DNA from: Kluyvera genomosp. 3
Lineage (GTDB): Bacteria; Pseudomonadota; Gammaproteobacteria; Enterobacterales; Enterobacteriaceae
Reading direction: 5' to 3'
Length of the DNA: 64,000 bases
NCBI GenBank assembly: GCA_002211745.1
Contig: CP022114.1
Coordinates: 496,001-560,000 of the forward strand
Below, piece by piece: positions 15,308 to 27,077 of the stretch; position 1 is the stretch's first letter, and each line of letters begins with the position of its first letter. Position numbers and translations under genes: made by a program. Under the pieces are notes generated by a model. The model made no database searches. It saw only the letters and a program-made list of their open reading frames with translations, and was not told where the DNA came from.

Positions 15308-16240
15308 GTGAAAACACTAACAAGAAATATCTCCCGTACCGCGATTACGGTGATACTGGTTATCCTGGCGTTCATCGCTATTTTCCGCGCCTGGGTCTAT
15401 TACACCGAATCCCCCTGGACTCGCGATGCGCGCTTTAGCGCTGACGTCGTGGCTATCGCTCCCGACGTGTCGGGCCTCATTACCGGTGTACAGGTCAAGG
15501 ATAACCAACTGGTTACCAAAAATCAGGTTCTGTTTGTGATTGATCAGCCGCGTTACCAGAAGGCACTGGCCGAAGCAGAAGCCGATGTCTCCTACTACCA
15601 GGCGCTGGCTGAAGAGAAAAGCCGTGAAGCCGGACGTCGTAACAAGCTGGGCATCAATGCGATGTCGCGTGAAGAGATCGATCAGTCTAACAACGTGCTG
15701 CAAACCGTTTTGCATCAGTTAGCGAAGGCGCAGGCAACCCGCGATCTCGCGCGTCTTGACCTTGACCGTACCGTAATTCGCGCGCCAGCAGACGGCTGGA
15801 TAACCAACCTGAACGTCTATGCCGGTGAGTTTATTACCCGAGGTTCCACGGCGGTGGCGCTGGTTAAGCAGCACTCCTTCTACGTGATGGCCTATCTGGA
15901 AGAGACCAAGCTGGAGCGCGTGCGCCCTGGCTACCGTGCGGAAATTACGCCGCTGGGCAGTAACCGTGTGTTAAAAGGCACCGTTGACAGCATGGCGGCG
16001 GGCGTCACTAACGCCAGCAGCAGCGTAGACAGTAAAGGGATGGCGACCGTTGATTCCAACCTGGAATGGGTACGCCTGGCCCAGCGCGTGCCGGTCCGTA
16101 TTCATCTTGATGACGAACCGGGTAACCTGTGGCCAGCGGGCACGACCGCTACGGTGGTGATCACCGGTGAAAAAGATCGCGATGCCAGCCAGATGACGTT
16201 CTTCCAGAAACTGGCGCTGCGCCTGCGTGAATTCGGTTAA
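15308..16240 (+). CDS. aaeA: AaeA, membrane fusion protein of p-hydroxybenzoic acid efflux
   Basis: Periplasmic adaptor of 310 residues of the HlyD/EmrA type that links the inner-membrane pump AaeB to the outside. It has an N-terminal membrane anchor ([19 protein letters not shown]), a biotinyl-lipoyl half-motif (VAPDVSG-like, [14 protein letters not shown] near 158) and a coiled coil between. It starts with GTG; the codon is fixed by [12 protein letters not shown]. The frame is intact and aaeB follows after 5 bases. Confidence 0.96.
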   Translation: MKTLTRNISRTAITVILVILAFIAIFRAWVYYTESPWTRDARFSADVVAIAPDVSGLITGVQVKDNQLVTKNQVLFVIDQPRYQKALAEAEADVSYYQALAEEKSREAGRRNKLGINAMSREEIDQSNNVLQTVLHQLAKAQATRDLARLDLDRTVIRAPADGWITNLNVYAGEFITRGSTAVALVKQHSFYVMAYLEETKLERVRPGYRAEITPLGSNRVLKGTVDSMAAGVTNASSSVDSKGMATVDSNLEWVRLAQRVPVRIHLDDEPGNLWPAGTTATVVITGEKDRDASQMTFFQKLALRLREFG

Positions 16241-16245
16241 TTGCC

Positions 16246-18210
16246 ATGGGCATCTTCAGTATTGCCAACCAGCACATCCGCTTTGCCATCAAACTGGCTT
16301 GCGCGGTGGTGCTGGCGCTGTTTGTCGGCTTTCACTTTCAGCTTGAAACTCCGCGCTGGGCGGTGCTGACCGCCGCGCTGGTAGCCGCCGGTCCGGCCTT
16401 TGCTGCGGGGGCGAACCTTACGCGGGGCGATTCGTTACCGCGGGATGCTGCGTATTGTCGGCACCTTTATCGGCTGTATCGCCGCGCTGGTGATCATTAT
16501 CACCATGATCCGCGCGCCGCTGCTGATGCTGCTGGTGTGCAGCATTTGGGCCGGTTTCTGCACCTGGATCTCGTCGCTGGTGCGCGTCGAGAACTCCTAC
16601 GCCTGGGGCTTTCCGGCTATACGGCGCTGATTATCGTTATTACCATTCAGGCCGAACCGCTGTTAACGCCGCAGTTCGCAGTAGAGCGCTGCAGCGAGAT
16701 CGTGATCGGTATCGTCTGCGCGATCGTCGCCGATCTGCTGTTCTCTCCGCGTTCGATCAAAAAAGAGATCGATAACGAATTGGATTCGATGCTCATCGAT
16801 CAATACCGCCTGATGCAGCTGTGCATTAAGCACTGTGACAGCGATGAGATGGATCGCGCCTGGCTTGCGCTGGTGCGCCGCGCTACCGCGTTGGAAGGTA
16901 TGCGTAGCAACCTGAATATGGAGTCATCACGCTGGACGCGCGCTAACCGTCGCCTGAAAGCGCTAAATACTGTCTCACTGACGATGATCACCCAGGCCGT
17001 TGAAACGTTTATCATGCAGAATTCGCGCCCGGAGCTGGTGACAGACGCCTACCGCGAGCTGTTTGAGGAGCCGGTCGAGACGGTGCAGGATGTACATCGT
17101 CAGCTTAAGCGCATGCGTCGCGTACTGGCGTGGACCGGCGAACACGATACGCCGGTCACCATCTACAGTTGGGTCGGTGCGGCCACGCGCTATCTGCTGC
17201 TCAGACGTGGTGTGGTTGGCAACGCCAAAATCAGTGCCCGCGAAGAAGAAATTCTGCAAAGCGAAGTGGTGGTGAGGCCGGAATCCGCCGAACGTCATCA
17301 TGCGATGGTCAACTTCTGGCGCACCACGGTCTCCTGCGCGCTGGGCATTTTATTCTGGCTATGGACCGGCTGGACCTCAGGTAGCGGGGCGATGGTGATG
17401 ATCGCCGTGGTGACCTCGCTGGCGATGCGTCTTCCCAATCCGCGCATGGTTGCGATCGACTTCCTTTACGGGACGATTGCCGCTTTGCCGATCGGCGCGC
17501 TCTATTTCCTGGTGATCATGCCCGCCACCCAGCAAAGTATGTTCCTGCTGTGCCTGAGCCTGGCGGTGATGTGCTTCTTTATCGGCATTGAGGTGCAGAA
17601 ACGACGGCTGGGTTCGCTTGGCGCGCTAGCCAGTACCATCAACATTCTGGTGCTGGATAACCCGATGACTTTCCACTTCAGCCAGTTTCTCGACAGCGCG
17701 CTGGGGCAGATTGTCGGCTGCTTTATGGCGCTGATCGTCATTCTGCTGATTCGCGATAACTCGCGCTTGCGCACTGGCCGTGTGTTGCTGAACCAGTTTG
17801 TGTTTGCCGCCGTTTCGGCGATGACCACCAATATGGCGCGGCGCAAAGAGAACCATCTGCCGGCGCTGTATCAGCAGCTCTTTTTACTGCTGAACAAGTT
17901 TCCCGGTGATGTCGCTAAGTTCCGCCTGGCGCTGACGCTTATCATTGCGCACCAGCGCCTGCGCGACGCGCCGATTCCAGTCAATGACGATCTGTCGGCT
18001 TTCCACCGCCAGTTGCGCCGCACCGCCGATAAGGTGATTTCGGCCAGCAGCGACGATAAACGCCATTACTACTTCTCGCGGTTGCTGGATGAATTGAGCG
18101 TTTACCAGAATAAGCTTCGCGTCTGGGAAGCGCCCGAGCAGGTGACGCAGCCGGTTGAACGGCTGGTGGCGATGCTGCATAAGTATCAGAGCGCTTTAAC
18201 CATCAATTAG
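16246..18210 (+). CDS. aaeB: AaeB, aromatic acid efflux pump (three cancelling frameshifts)
   Basis: Inner-membrane transporter of the FUSC/aromatic acid exporter family, exporting p-hydroxybenzoate and related acids as a metabolic relief valve. There are two membrane blocks with a soluble domain between, near residues 160-350. The frame appears open for 654 residues, but about residues 55-121 are out of frame: one base is missing at GGGGG 16407-16411, one at GGGG 16424-16427 and one at GGGG 16605-16608. With all three restored the segment reads as the conserved [18 protein letters not shown] to YAWGLSGYTA and the length becomes 655, as in E. coli. Confidence 0.94.
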   Translation: MGIFSIANQHIRFAIKLACAVVLALFVGFHFQLETPRWAVLTAALVAAGPAFAAGANLTRGDSLPRDAAYCRHLYRLYRRAGDHYHHDPRAAADAAGVQHLGRFLHLDLVAGARRELLRLGLSGYTALIIVITIQAEPLLTPQFAVERCSEIVIGIVCAIVADLLFSPRSIKKEIDNELDSMLIDQYRLMQLCIKHCDSDEMDRAWLALVRRATALEGMRSNLNMESSRWTRANRRLKALNTVSLTMITQAVETFIMQNSRPELVTDAYRELFEEPVETVQDVHRQLKRMRRVLAWTGEHDTPVTIYSWVGAATRYLLLRRGVVGNAKISAREEEILQSEVVVRPESAERHHAMVNFWRTTVSCALGILFWLWTGWTSGSGAMVMIAVVTSLAMRLPNPRMVAIDFLYGTIAALPIGALYFLVIMPATQQSMFLLCLSLAVMCFFIGIEVQKRRLGSLGALASTINILVLDNPMTFHFSQFLDSALGQIVGCFMALIVILLIRDNSRLRTGRVLLNQFVFAAVSAMTTNMARRKENHLPALYQQLFLLLNKFPGDVAKFRLALTLIIAHQRLRDAPIPVNDDLSAFHRQLRRTADKVISASSDDKRHYYFSRLLDELSVYQNKLRVWEAPEQVTQPVERLVAMLHKYQSALTIN

Positions 18211-18215
18211 TCAAC

Positions 18216-18240
18216 TTCCCGGGCCGAATAGACCCGGGAA
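18216..18240. terminator. convergent hairpin between aaeB and the CoA-transferase gene
   Basis: TTCCCGGG and CCCGGGAA form an 8-base stem with a 9-base loop between two converging genes. T-runs on either side are short, so its strength as a terminator is uncertain. Confidence 0.5.
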
Positions 18241-18242
18241 AT

Positions 18243-19614
18243 TTACCACCACGCGGCCTCGTGTGCCCCCAGCGGCATCGCTGGCTGCGAGAAGCGCATC
18301 GGTGTATGCGCCAACGACAGCGCGCTATTGAAGTAACGCAGTTCGCCAAACGGCCCCTGTTCCACTGCCATCGCGCTCGCGATGGCTTGAGCATCCGGTG
18401 GCGGTACGTGACGCCACTCAGCCAGGCTTCCCAGCTCCTGTAACCATGTTGCCGTTCGACACAGCGATACATCCACCTGCCATGCGCCGCCTTCGTGACG
18501 TTGACGCTCCTGCGCCATCAACACGCCGAGTGTCGCCAGGTAGCCGCTCAAATAGTCGTTGGGATAGGTTGGCCCCAGCTGCGGCTGGCCTCCTTCGCCC
18601 TGCGCCACCGCCATTCCCGTCACCGTTTGAGCCAGTTGTTCAAAACCTGGGCGGTCTTTCCATGGCCCCGATGTCCGTAGCAGTTGAGGTTCACGGTGAT
18701 AATGTGCGGATTGTTGCGCGCCAGTTCCTCATTGCTGAGCCCATAGCGGGCGAGCGCGCCTGGGCGATAGCTCTGCACAAACACGTCGCCATCGCGCACC
18801 AGCTGCGCCGCTCGCCTTGCCCCATCGGCGCTGGACAGTTCGAGGTAGGCGTTGCGTTTACCGTGATTGGTATCGACGTCAAACGGCAGAATACGTGGGC
18901 GATAGGGAGATGAGATATGCAGCACGTCAGCGCCCATTTGCGCCAGCCCGCGGGTGGCAGTCGGCCCGGCAATCACATGCGTGAAGTCCAGCACCCGCAG
19001 CGACTGGAGAACTCGCTCATTGCCGTACTGGCGAGGTTTAGGGGAGCTGTCGGTCAGACGCGTGAAGCGGATTAGCGGCTCCTGGCTGACCGCCAGCCCC
19101 TGAGGATGCGCCAGCCATTCATCATGACTGCGGGCGATTGCCGCGCACAGCCCGGCGCGGGCTATCGTCTCTTCGAGCGCCTCGGCGTTCCATTTTGCGA
19201 CCGCCTGCGCCACTCTGGCGCGGTTATTCGGCACATCAAGGATATCGAGAATGCCGTCACGCAGCCGCGGGTAGCCGCCGTGCAGGAAAATCCAGCGGTT
19301 GTCCTGGGTCAGATAGAAATCGGTAGTGGATAGTCGGGATCGTTGTACTGCCAGTTATACCCGTTCTGTTGCTGAAAGGTCACCGCGTGGGTCGATGCGG
19401 CGGCACAGTGGGCGTTAACGTGAATGTCCTGCTGAGTACCTCTCAGCGCATCCAGCATAATCCCCTGCAGCGCCAGTATTGATGCGGCGGCGTCACCGAT
19501 GGCAAACGGCGTGGGATAAATTGGCCCACAACCGCTTAACGTCACCTTATTTGTAGCGAAATGCGCCAAACCGAGTTCCTGGCGCAGCTTATTGAAAACA
19601 GGATATTCACTCAT
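18243..19614 (-). CDS. family III (CaiB/BaiF) CoA-transferase, two frameshifts
   Basis: Member of the CaiB/BaiF CoA-transferase superfamily, about 457 residues after repair. The classical N-terminal block (LRVLDFTHVIAGPTATRGL, then GADVLHISSPYRP) is not at the N-terminus but near residue 200. The first 200 residues resemble the second half of ordinary members (FLHGGYPRLRDGILDIL, EWLAHPQGLAVSQEPLI), so the halves look reordered. A candidate catalytic Asp is in PNDYLSGYLA. One-base losses occur at GG 19322-19323 and CCCC 18666-18669. The ATG of MSEYPVFNKL is preferred over one seven codons upstream. Substrate unknown; divergent from an aldehyde dehydrogenase. Confidence 0.82.
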
Positions 19615-19718
19615 CACAGCACGCTTCCCCGTCATTAATGCGACTTTCGTTATTCTGGCAACTATTGCCGTAAAAGCGATAGCTATACTTAACTGGAAAC
19701 ACTTTTCAGGAGGGTGTA
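19615..19718. promoter_or_regulatory. divergent promoter region of the CoA-transferase/dehydrogenase pair
   Basis: This short gap separates two divergently read genes and must hold both promoters. AGGAGGG eight bases before the dehydrogenase ATG is a strong ribosome-binding site. No operator was recognised. Confidence 0.5.
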
Positions 19719-21169
19719 ATGACCACGCAAGCGCTACAGGACAATGACCTTTTTCAAACAGGCTATCTGGTCAATGGCGAATGGCGCCATCTCGACGCCA
19801 CCTTTGACGTGCTGAACCCAGCAACGGGCGAGGTGGTAGCAAAGGTAGCGAAGGCCGGAAAGCATGAGACCGAACAGGCGATTGCCGCCGCGGCAAAAGC
19901 GTTCCCACAGTGGCGGGCAAAAACGGCAAAAGCGCGCTCGGAGCTGCTTTATCGCTGGTATCAGCTGATGATTGAAAATAAAAGCTGGCTGGCGCGTCTG
20001 ATGACCATTGAACAAGGCAAACCGCTGAAAGAGGCGGAAGGGGAAGTGGATTACGCGGCGAGCTTTATCCAGTGGTTTGCCGAACAGGGCAAGCGGGCAA
20101 ATGGGGAGATCATTCCCCGGCGAAACCCGGCTCGCGCATTCTGGCGACGCGTGAACCGATTGGCGTGGTGGCGGCGATCACGCCGTGGAACTTCCCGATG
20201 GCGATGCTGACTCGTAAGCTCGGTCCGGCGCTGGCCGCGGGCTGTACCGGGGTGATTAAACCTGCCAACAACACGCCGCTTTGCGCGTTCGCGCTGCTGG
20301 CGCTGGCGAAAAAAGCCGGGATCCCTGACGGGGTGCTGAACGCGGTGGCGGGGAACACGGCGGAAATCAGCGACGCCATAATGGCGAGCCACGACGTGCG
20401 TAAGATCTCCTTCACCGGCTCGACGGCGGTGGGGAAAACGTTGGTGCGTAACGCTGCGGAAACAATGAAGAAAGTCTCGATGGAGCTGGGGGCAATGCGC
20501 CCTATATCGTCTTTGAGGATGCGGATATCGACGCGGCGGTACAGGGGCGGTTGCCAATAAATTCCGTAACGCCGGGCAGGTGTGCGTCAGCGTGAACCGT
20601 TTTTATATTCACGATAGCGTCTATGACCGTTTCACCAGCCAGCTTGCCGCCGCCGTGAAAGCGCTGAAAGTCGGCAACGGTCTGGATGATGGCGTGGTCG
20701 TTGGCCCGCTGATTGAAGCGGCGGCAGTGAAAAAAGTGCGTGAGCACGTGGAAGACGCCGTCTCGAAGGGGCGAAGGTGCTGGCTGGCGGTCAGCCTCAT
20801 GAGCTGGGCGGCAACTTCTGGCAGCCGACGGTGCTGGGCGACTGCCAGGAACAGATGCTACTGGCGCAGGAAGAGACGTTTGGCCCGCTGGCGGCGTGCT
20901 TCCGCTTCCGCGATGAGGATGAAGTTATTCACCGGGCGAATGATACCCCCTACGGCTTGGCCGCCTATTTCTATACGCAAAACCTGTCTCGCGTGTTCCG
21001 CGTCTCGCAGGCGTTAGAAAGCGGGATGATCGGTATTAACGAATGTGCAGTATCAACTGAGCTGGGGCCATTCGGCGGCGTTAAGGAGTCCGGGCTGGGG
21101 CGTGAAGGCTCGGTGCTGGGACTGGAAGAGTACCTTGAGGTAAAAACGCTGCACATTGGGGGACTTTAG
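19719..21169 (+). CDS. NAD(P)-dependent succinate-semialdehyde-type aldehyde dehydrogenase (four frameshifts)
   Basis: Aldehyde dehydrogenase of about 484 residues after repair, closest in motifs to GabD/Sad-type succinate-semialdehyde dehydrogenases: [54 protein letters not shown], the ELGG general base and the catalytic cysteine in NAGQVC. Four one-base losses break it, at CCCC 20115-20118, GGGGG 20488-20492, GGGG 20544-20547 and GGGG 20768-20771; the second separates the catalytic Glu and Cys blocks. The substrate is inferred from family only. Divergence from a CoA-transferase suggests a small acid or CoA-ester catabolic unit. Confidence 0.88.
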
Positions 21170-21194
21170 TTTGCAGGATGGGAGAGGGCGTGAG

Positions 21195-21470
21195 ATGAAA
21201 ATCTATACTTTTGATTTTGACGAGATAGAGGATCAGGGCGATTTTTATCGGGAGTTCGCTCAACTCTTTGCCCTCGATCGTGAGTCGATTCGCGATTTGG
21301 ATGCACTTTGGGATGCGGTCACCGGCCCACAAATGCCGTTACCGCTGGAGATCGAGTTTATCCATCTCGACGACAAGCAGCGTCGTCGCTATGGCGCGCT
21401 GATTCTGCTGTTTGATGAAGCGGAAGAAGAGCTGGAAGGGATGCTGCGGTTCAACGTGCAACGAGCATAA
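21195..21470 (+). CDS. yhcO: YhcO, barstar-family protein
   Basis: Small protein of 91 residues of the barstar (RNase inhibitor) fold family; matches E. coli YhcO ([12 protein letters not shown] start, [25 protein letters not shown]). No cognate barnase-type RNase is visible nearby, and the role in enterobacteria is unknown. The ATG at MKIYTF is preceded by GGGCGTGAG, a weak ribosome-binding site. Confidence 0.92.
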   Translation: MKIYTFDFDEIEDQGDFYREFAQLFALDRESIRDLDALWDAVTGPQMPLPLEIEFIHLDDKQRRRYGALILLFDEAEEELEGMLRFNVQRA

Positions 21471-21496
21471 AAAAGCCCTCGCATAAGGGCGAGGGC
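21469..21496 (-). terminator. intrinsic terminator of the yhcN-like gene
   Basis: On the reverse strand an 8-base stem (GCCCTCGC/GCGAGGGC at 21475-21496) is followed by six T. It lies at the end of yhcO, so the two genes converge on it. Confidence 0.85.
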
Positions 21497-21522
21497 AAGT
21501 CGTCGGACAAGACGACGAGGGT

Positions 21523-21789
21523 TTATTTGTACAGCTCAGCCGTAGCGTGCCAATGGTCGCCGGTACGGGCTTCAATAATGCGGTAGCTGCTGGCGCCTTG
21601 TTTTTCGGCTTTAGCGGCTAATGCGCTGCGCATATCCATCGGGTCGCTACCGATCTGAGAAACAGAAACGGTGCCGACGGATTGCAGATTCTGTGCCTGC
21701 TCCGCGTTAACCTGTTGCACTGCGGCGCTTGCGCCGAAGGACAGAACGGATGCCAGACCAAGGGATGCGATGATCATTGCGCTTTTCAT
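21523..21789 (-). CDS. YhcN-like periplasmic stress protein, second copy (DUF1471)
   Basis: Secreted protein of 88 residues: signal peptide MKSAMIIASLGLASVLSFG-ASA, then a YdgH/BhsA/McbA-like (DUF1471) domain with SVGTVSVSQIGSDPMDM and the ending HWHATAELYK. It is a tandem paralogue of the next gene, sharing SPMDM/DPMDM and RIIEARTG. Family members respond to acid, peroxide, copper or biofilm conditions. The copies differ most in the signal peptide. Confidence 0.88.
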   Translation of the reverse strand: MKSAMIIASLGLASVLSFGASAAVQQVNAEQAQNLQSVGTVSVSQIGSDPMDMRSALAAKAEKQGASSYRIIEARTGDHWHATAELYK

Positions 21790-21908
21790 AATGTTTTACT
21801 CCTCACCATATTCTTCATTCTTCAGCGGTGAGAGGATGTTGTTTCTGATTCCTGGGACCGCTGGGTATTAAACTTTTCTACACTGCCGACGTGCTGCCTG
21901 ACGCGAAC

Positions 21909-22172
21909 TTATTTGTACAGTTCAGCCGTTGCGTGCCAATGAGCGCCGGTACGCGCTTCAATGATGCGATAGGATGATGCACCTTGTTCTTCCGCTTTTT
22001 TGTTCAGCATTTCGTGCATATCCATCGGAGATGAACCGACGGAACCGATGGAAACGGTGCCGATTGACTGACGGCTTTGTGCTTGATCGCTGCTGATAGA
22101 GTCAGCGGCAAACGCACCGAAAGAGATAACGGAAAGGATGCTCAGAGCGGCAACAGTTGTTTTGATTTTCAT
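21909..22172 (-). CDS. yhcN: YhcN, acid/peroxide stress protein (DUF1471)
   Basis: Periplasmic protein of 87 residues with signal peptide MKIKTTVAALSILSVISFG-AFA and a DUF1471 domain (IGTVSIGSVGSSPMDM, SSYRIIEARTG). It is the closer match to E. coli YhcN of the two tandem copies. The ATG of MKIKTT is chosen over one three codons upstream because a ribosome-binding site (GACGAGGTGAG) precedes it. YhcN is induced by cytoplasmic acidification in E. coli. Confidence 0.92.
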   Translation of the reverse strand: MKIKTTVAALSILSVISFGAFAADSISSDQAQSRQSIGTVSIGSVGSSPMDMHEMLNKKAEEQGASSYRIIEARTGAHWHATAELYK

Positions 22173-22547
22173 GATACTCACCTCGTCGAATTTTTTTGGA
22201 AGGTCTTTGTTTTGTGACCCTCATCACGAAATTAAGTATACACTAATCACATAAAATATTAATACCCAGCTAATGGTTTCGCGTGTAATTAGATGTCAAA
22301 AATCGTCATTTTTAGAACAGATACGTATAAAAAAAGAGACATTTCGGTAAAGTTAAGTGTAAATAGTGAGCAAAATCAAATGGATATTAGAATTTGATTT
22401 TTTGTGCGCTTATTAACGGATATATTCACTGAATCTATGGTTGTGGGCAGAAAATCGCACTTAATGTTAACGAGACGGGAGTGAAACGTAGGGGAATTTG
22501 CAGTTAAAGCAGCTCCTCTGGTGGACCAGAGGAGAAAGGAAGAGGGA
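22173..22547. promoter_or_regulatory. yhcN promoter region and argR 3' flank
   Basis: AT-rich stretch with no gene between argR and yhcN, both on the reverse strand. It holds an AT-rich hairpin, AAAATCAAAT (22372-22381) with ATTTGATTTT (22392-22401), which is flanked by T-runs on both strands, and the hairpin listed separately at 22513-22534. The yhcN promoter must lie here; I could not assign its elements with confidence. Confidence 0.45.
22513..22534 (-). terminator. hairpin downstream of argR
   Basis: CTCCTCTGGT and ACCAGAGGAG form a perfect 10-base stem with a 2-base centre just after the argR stop. The T-run on the reverse strand is weak (CTGCTTTAAC), so termination is likely but not certain. 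Confidence 0.65.
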
Positions 22548-23021
<474 letters not shown>

Positions 23022-23043
23022 TCACCCGAGTATGGTGGTGAAA

Positions 23044-23081
23044 TTAACATTATTATGCATATAGGTGAATTTTTATGCAAA
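23044..23081. promoter_or_regulatory. two candidate ARG boxes upstream of argR
   Basis: TGAATTTTTATGCA at 23066-23079 differs from the ARG-box core TGAATwwwwATTCA at one position. A weaker match ending ATTATTATGCA lies at about 23046-23059, the usual spacing for a hexamer-bound pair. This agrees with the known autoregulation of argR. Confidence 0.6.
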
Positions 23082-24400
<1,319 letters not shown>

Positions 24401-24422
24401 GGCGTGACGCCTTAGACGTGAC

Positions 24423-24449
24423 AAAGGGCCAATGGCCCCTTTGCTTTTT
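24423..24449 (+). terminator. intrinsic terminator of mdh, one arm a base short
   Basis: AAAGGGCC-AAT-GGCCCCTTT followed by GCTTTTT. The right arm has CCCC but the left only GGG, so the stem is off by one base. This is what a lost G in a run of four would give, as in the nearby genes. Confidence 0.85.
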
Positions 24450-24456
24450 CTGCTGC

Positions 24457-25519
24457 TTAGCCCGACGCCGGATATTCCTGAATGGTGACCTGCATGGTCA
24501 GTTTCTTATCATCACGCATCACGACCACCGGAATGACCGATCCCGGACGAATCTCGGCGACCTGGTCCATGGTTTCCAGCGCGGAAATCGCCGGTTTGCC
24601 GTTGACCGAAATAATCACGTCGTTGTTCTGAATGCCCGCCTGTGCCGCCGGGCCGTCCGGGCTATCTCATTGACGACAATCCCTGAATTTGATCGATACC
24701 GCCGCCCTGTGAATGCAGCGGGGCAATTTCTCGTCCGCTGATGCCGATAAAGCCGCGAATCACGCGTCCGTCACGAATCAGCTTATCCATAATTTTGGTT
24801 GCCAGCTGGAACGGAATGGCGAAACTCAGCCCCTCCGGGTTTCACCGTCGTTACTCTTATCGAAAGAGAGGGTGTTAATGCCCATCAGCTCACCCAGCGA
24901 GTTGACCAGCGCGCCGCCGGAGTTACCGTGGTTGATAGAGGCATCGGTCTGCAGGAAGTTCTGTCGACCACTTGGGTTGAGGCCGATACGACCTGTCGCG
25001 CTGATAATCCCCTGAGTAATGGTCTGCCCGAGGTTGTACGGGTTGCCGATGGCCAGCACTACGTCACCGATGTGCGGTGTGCGCTTCGGGTTAATGGGAT
25101 GACCGGCAGGCCGCCGGTGGCGTTGATCTTCAGCACCGCCAGATCGGTCAGGCTATCGGAGCCGACCAGCAGGGCTTCAAACACGCGACCATCCTGGAGG
25201 GCGACGATGATCTGATCGGCATCGTTGATCACATGTTTGTTGGTAATAATGTAGCCGCGCTCGTCCATGATCACCCCGGAACCGAGCGTTTTGATTTCCA
25301 GCTGATTATTGGTGTTGCTGTTCAGACTGCGGTTATAGACGTTCACCACCGCAGGGCAGCGCGGCGCACCGCCGTGTTATAGCTGGCGGGGGCTTCATCT
25401 GTACTGCTAAAGCGCTCGGTGGATAACGGATTCCACTGACGCAACGAAGGGACGGTGACAATGAGTATGCCGCCAACCAGTAAACCAAGTGCAACCGAAC
25501 GTAAGAGCTTTACAAGCAT
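24457..25519 (-). CDS. degS: DegS, regulatory periplasmic serine protease (five frameshifts)
   Basis: Membrane-anchored HtrA protease that senses unfolded outer-membrane proteins through its PDZ domain and cleaves RseA to release sigma-E. N-terminal anchor [17 protein letters not shown]; catalytic triad in TNKHVI (His), SLTDLAVLK (Asp) and [10 protein letters not shown] (Ser); one PDZ domain near the end; ending IQEYPASG. Five one-base losses: GGG 25354-25356, 25096-25098, 24837-24839, CCC 24681-24683 and GGG 24659-24661. With all five restored the length is exactly 355 residues, as in E. coli. It lies downstream of degQ, separated by a terminator. Confidence 0.95.
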
Positions 25520-25565
25520 GATACAGGCATCGTTGATGAGGAAACTGGACGAAGCATACCACGAG

Positions 25566-25603
25566 AAAAACCGGACATACATTCCAGGCTATGCCCGGTT
25601 TTT
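25566..25603 (-). terminator. intrinsic terminator between degQ and degS
   Basis: Arms AAAAACCGG and CCGGTTTTT plus an inner CATA/TATG pairing form a stem followed by T5 on the reverse strand. It separates degQ from degS, consistent with degS having its own promoter. Confidence 0.82.
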
Positions 25604-25609
25604 CGTGGA

Positions 25610-26983
25610 TTAGCGCAGAAGCAGGTAAATACTCTCATTACCGCGTATGACATTCAGCGCGATAACCGCCGGTTTCGCTTCCAGTACTTTGCGCAGTTCG
25701 GCAATCGACTGTGTCGGCTGGCGGTTGATACCGATGATGACGTCATCTTTATGCAGGCCGATTTGCGCGGCAGGGCTACCTTTTTCCACGCCAGAAATGA
25801 CAACCCCTTTAGTGCCGCTTTTCGCCTGGCCATCGCTGAGCGATGCCCCTTCCAGCGCCGGGATAATCAGCTGTGCGCTGGCGGTTGATGAGGCGCTCTT
25901 ATCCAGCGTCACCTCCACTTCCAGCGGTTTACCGTCGCGGAGCAGGCCCAATTTGACCTTCGAACCCGGTTCCGTGGTGGCGATGCGGGAACGCAACTCG
26001 GCGAAACTGTTCAGCGGCTTGCCGTTCAGGCTGGTAATCACGTCGCCGGATTTAATTCCCGCTTTTGCTGAACCGGAGCCAGGCAGCACTTCGCTAACGA
26101 ATGCCCCGCGCTGCACATCGAGATTAAACGCTTTGGCGATGTCGGCGGTCATCTCCATACCGCGGATGCCGAGCAGGCCGCGTTTGATTTCACCGAACTG
26201 AATCAGCTGTTGAGCGAGGGTCTGTGCCATGTTGCTCGGGATAGCGAAGCCGATACCGACGCTGCCGCCTCCGGGGCCAGAATGGCGGTGTTAATACCGA
26301 TCAGCTCGCCGTTCAGGTTTAGCAGCGCGCCGCCGGAGTTGCCGCGGTTGATAGCCGCATCGGTCTGAATGAAGTTCTCCAGCCCTTCCAGATTGAGGCC
26401 GCTACGGCCCAGCGCCGAGACGATACCGGATGTGACGGTCTGCCCCAGGCCGAACGGGTTCCCGACGGCCACGGCGAAGTCACCCACGCGCAGTTTGTCG
26501 GAATCGGCGATGGCGATTTGCGTCAAATGGCTGGCTTTCTGGATTTGCAATAGCGCGATGTCGCTCTGGTCGTCGCTGCCGATAAGCTTCGCTTCAAACT
26601 CACGGCCATCGTTCAACTGAACGCTGATTTTCTGCGCGTCGCTGATGACGTGATTGTTGGTTAGCACGTAGCCTTTAATGGCATCAATAATGACGCCGGA
26701 GCCCAGACCTTCAAACTGCTGGGTGGGCTCATTAGCCGTGTTGCCGCCATCGTCGCCAAAGAACTTTTTGAGCTCGTCTGGCACCTGTTGATTCACGGGG
26801 CCGTTCCTTCTACCTGAACGCTCACCACCGCAGGCAGCACTTTCTCCAGCATCGGCGCGAGGCTAGGCAGCGCGCCCTGGCCTGGAACCTGTGTCGGCAG
26901 CGACGCGAACACCGGCGCTGGAGCGGCGAGGGATAACCGACGCTTAACGCCAACGCACTTAACAGTAAAGTTGATTTATTCAT
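25610..26983 (-). CDS. degQ: DegQ, periplasmic serine endoprotease (three frameshifts)
   Basis: Soluble HtrA-family protease and chaperone of the periplasm, about 458 residues after repair. It has a signal peptide (MNKSTLLLSALALSVG), a protease domain with TNNHVI (His), SDIALLQ (Asp) and INRGNSGGAL (Ser), then two PDZ domains. One-base losses at CC 26937-26938, GGGG 26797-26800 and GGGG 26273-26276; the first is in the signal peptide, the last just after INTAILAP. The start is set by the hydrophobic signal sequence and similarity to DegQ. Confidence 0.94.
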
Positions 26984-27077
26984 TGATGCTGGCCCTCATG
27001 ACCCTGGATGCAAGAACTCGACTTCCCGAAAAGACTGATGTTATTGAAGTAAATATAGACGGCGTAGGCAGAAGAGG

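Noticed and set aside
21195-22172. yhcO plus yhcN copies as a barnase/barstar-type toxin-antitoxin unit
   Set aside because: YhcO has the barstar fold, but the neighbours are secreted DUF1471 proteins on the other strand with no RNase features.
24457-26983. degS and degQ as a split or decayed duplicate pair
   Set aside because: Both have complete triads and distinct architectures (membrane anchor with one PDZ versus signal peptide with two PDZ) once the base losses are repaired; this tandem is normal in enterobacteria.
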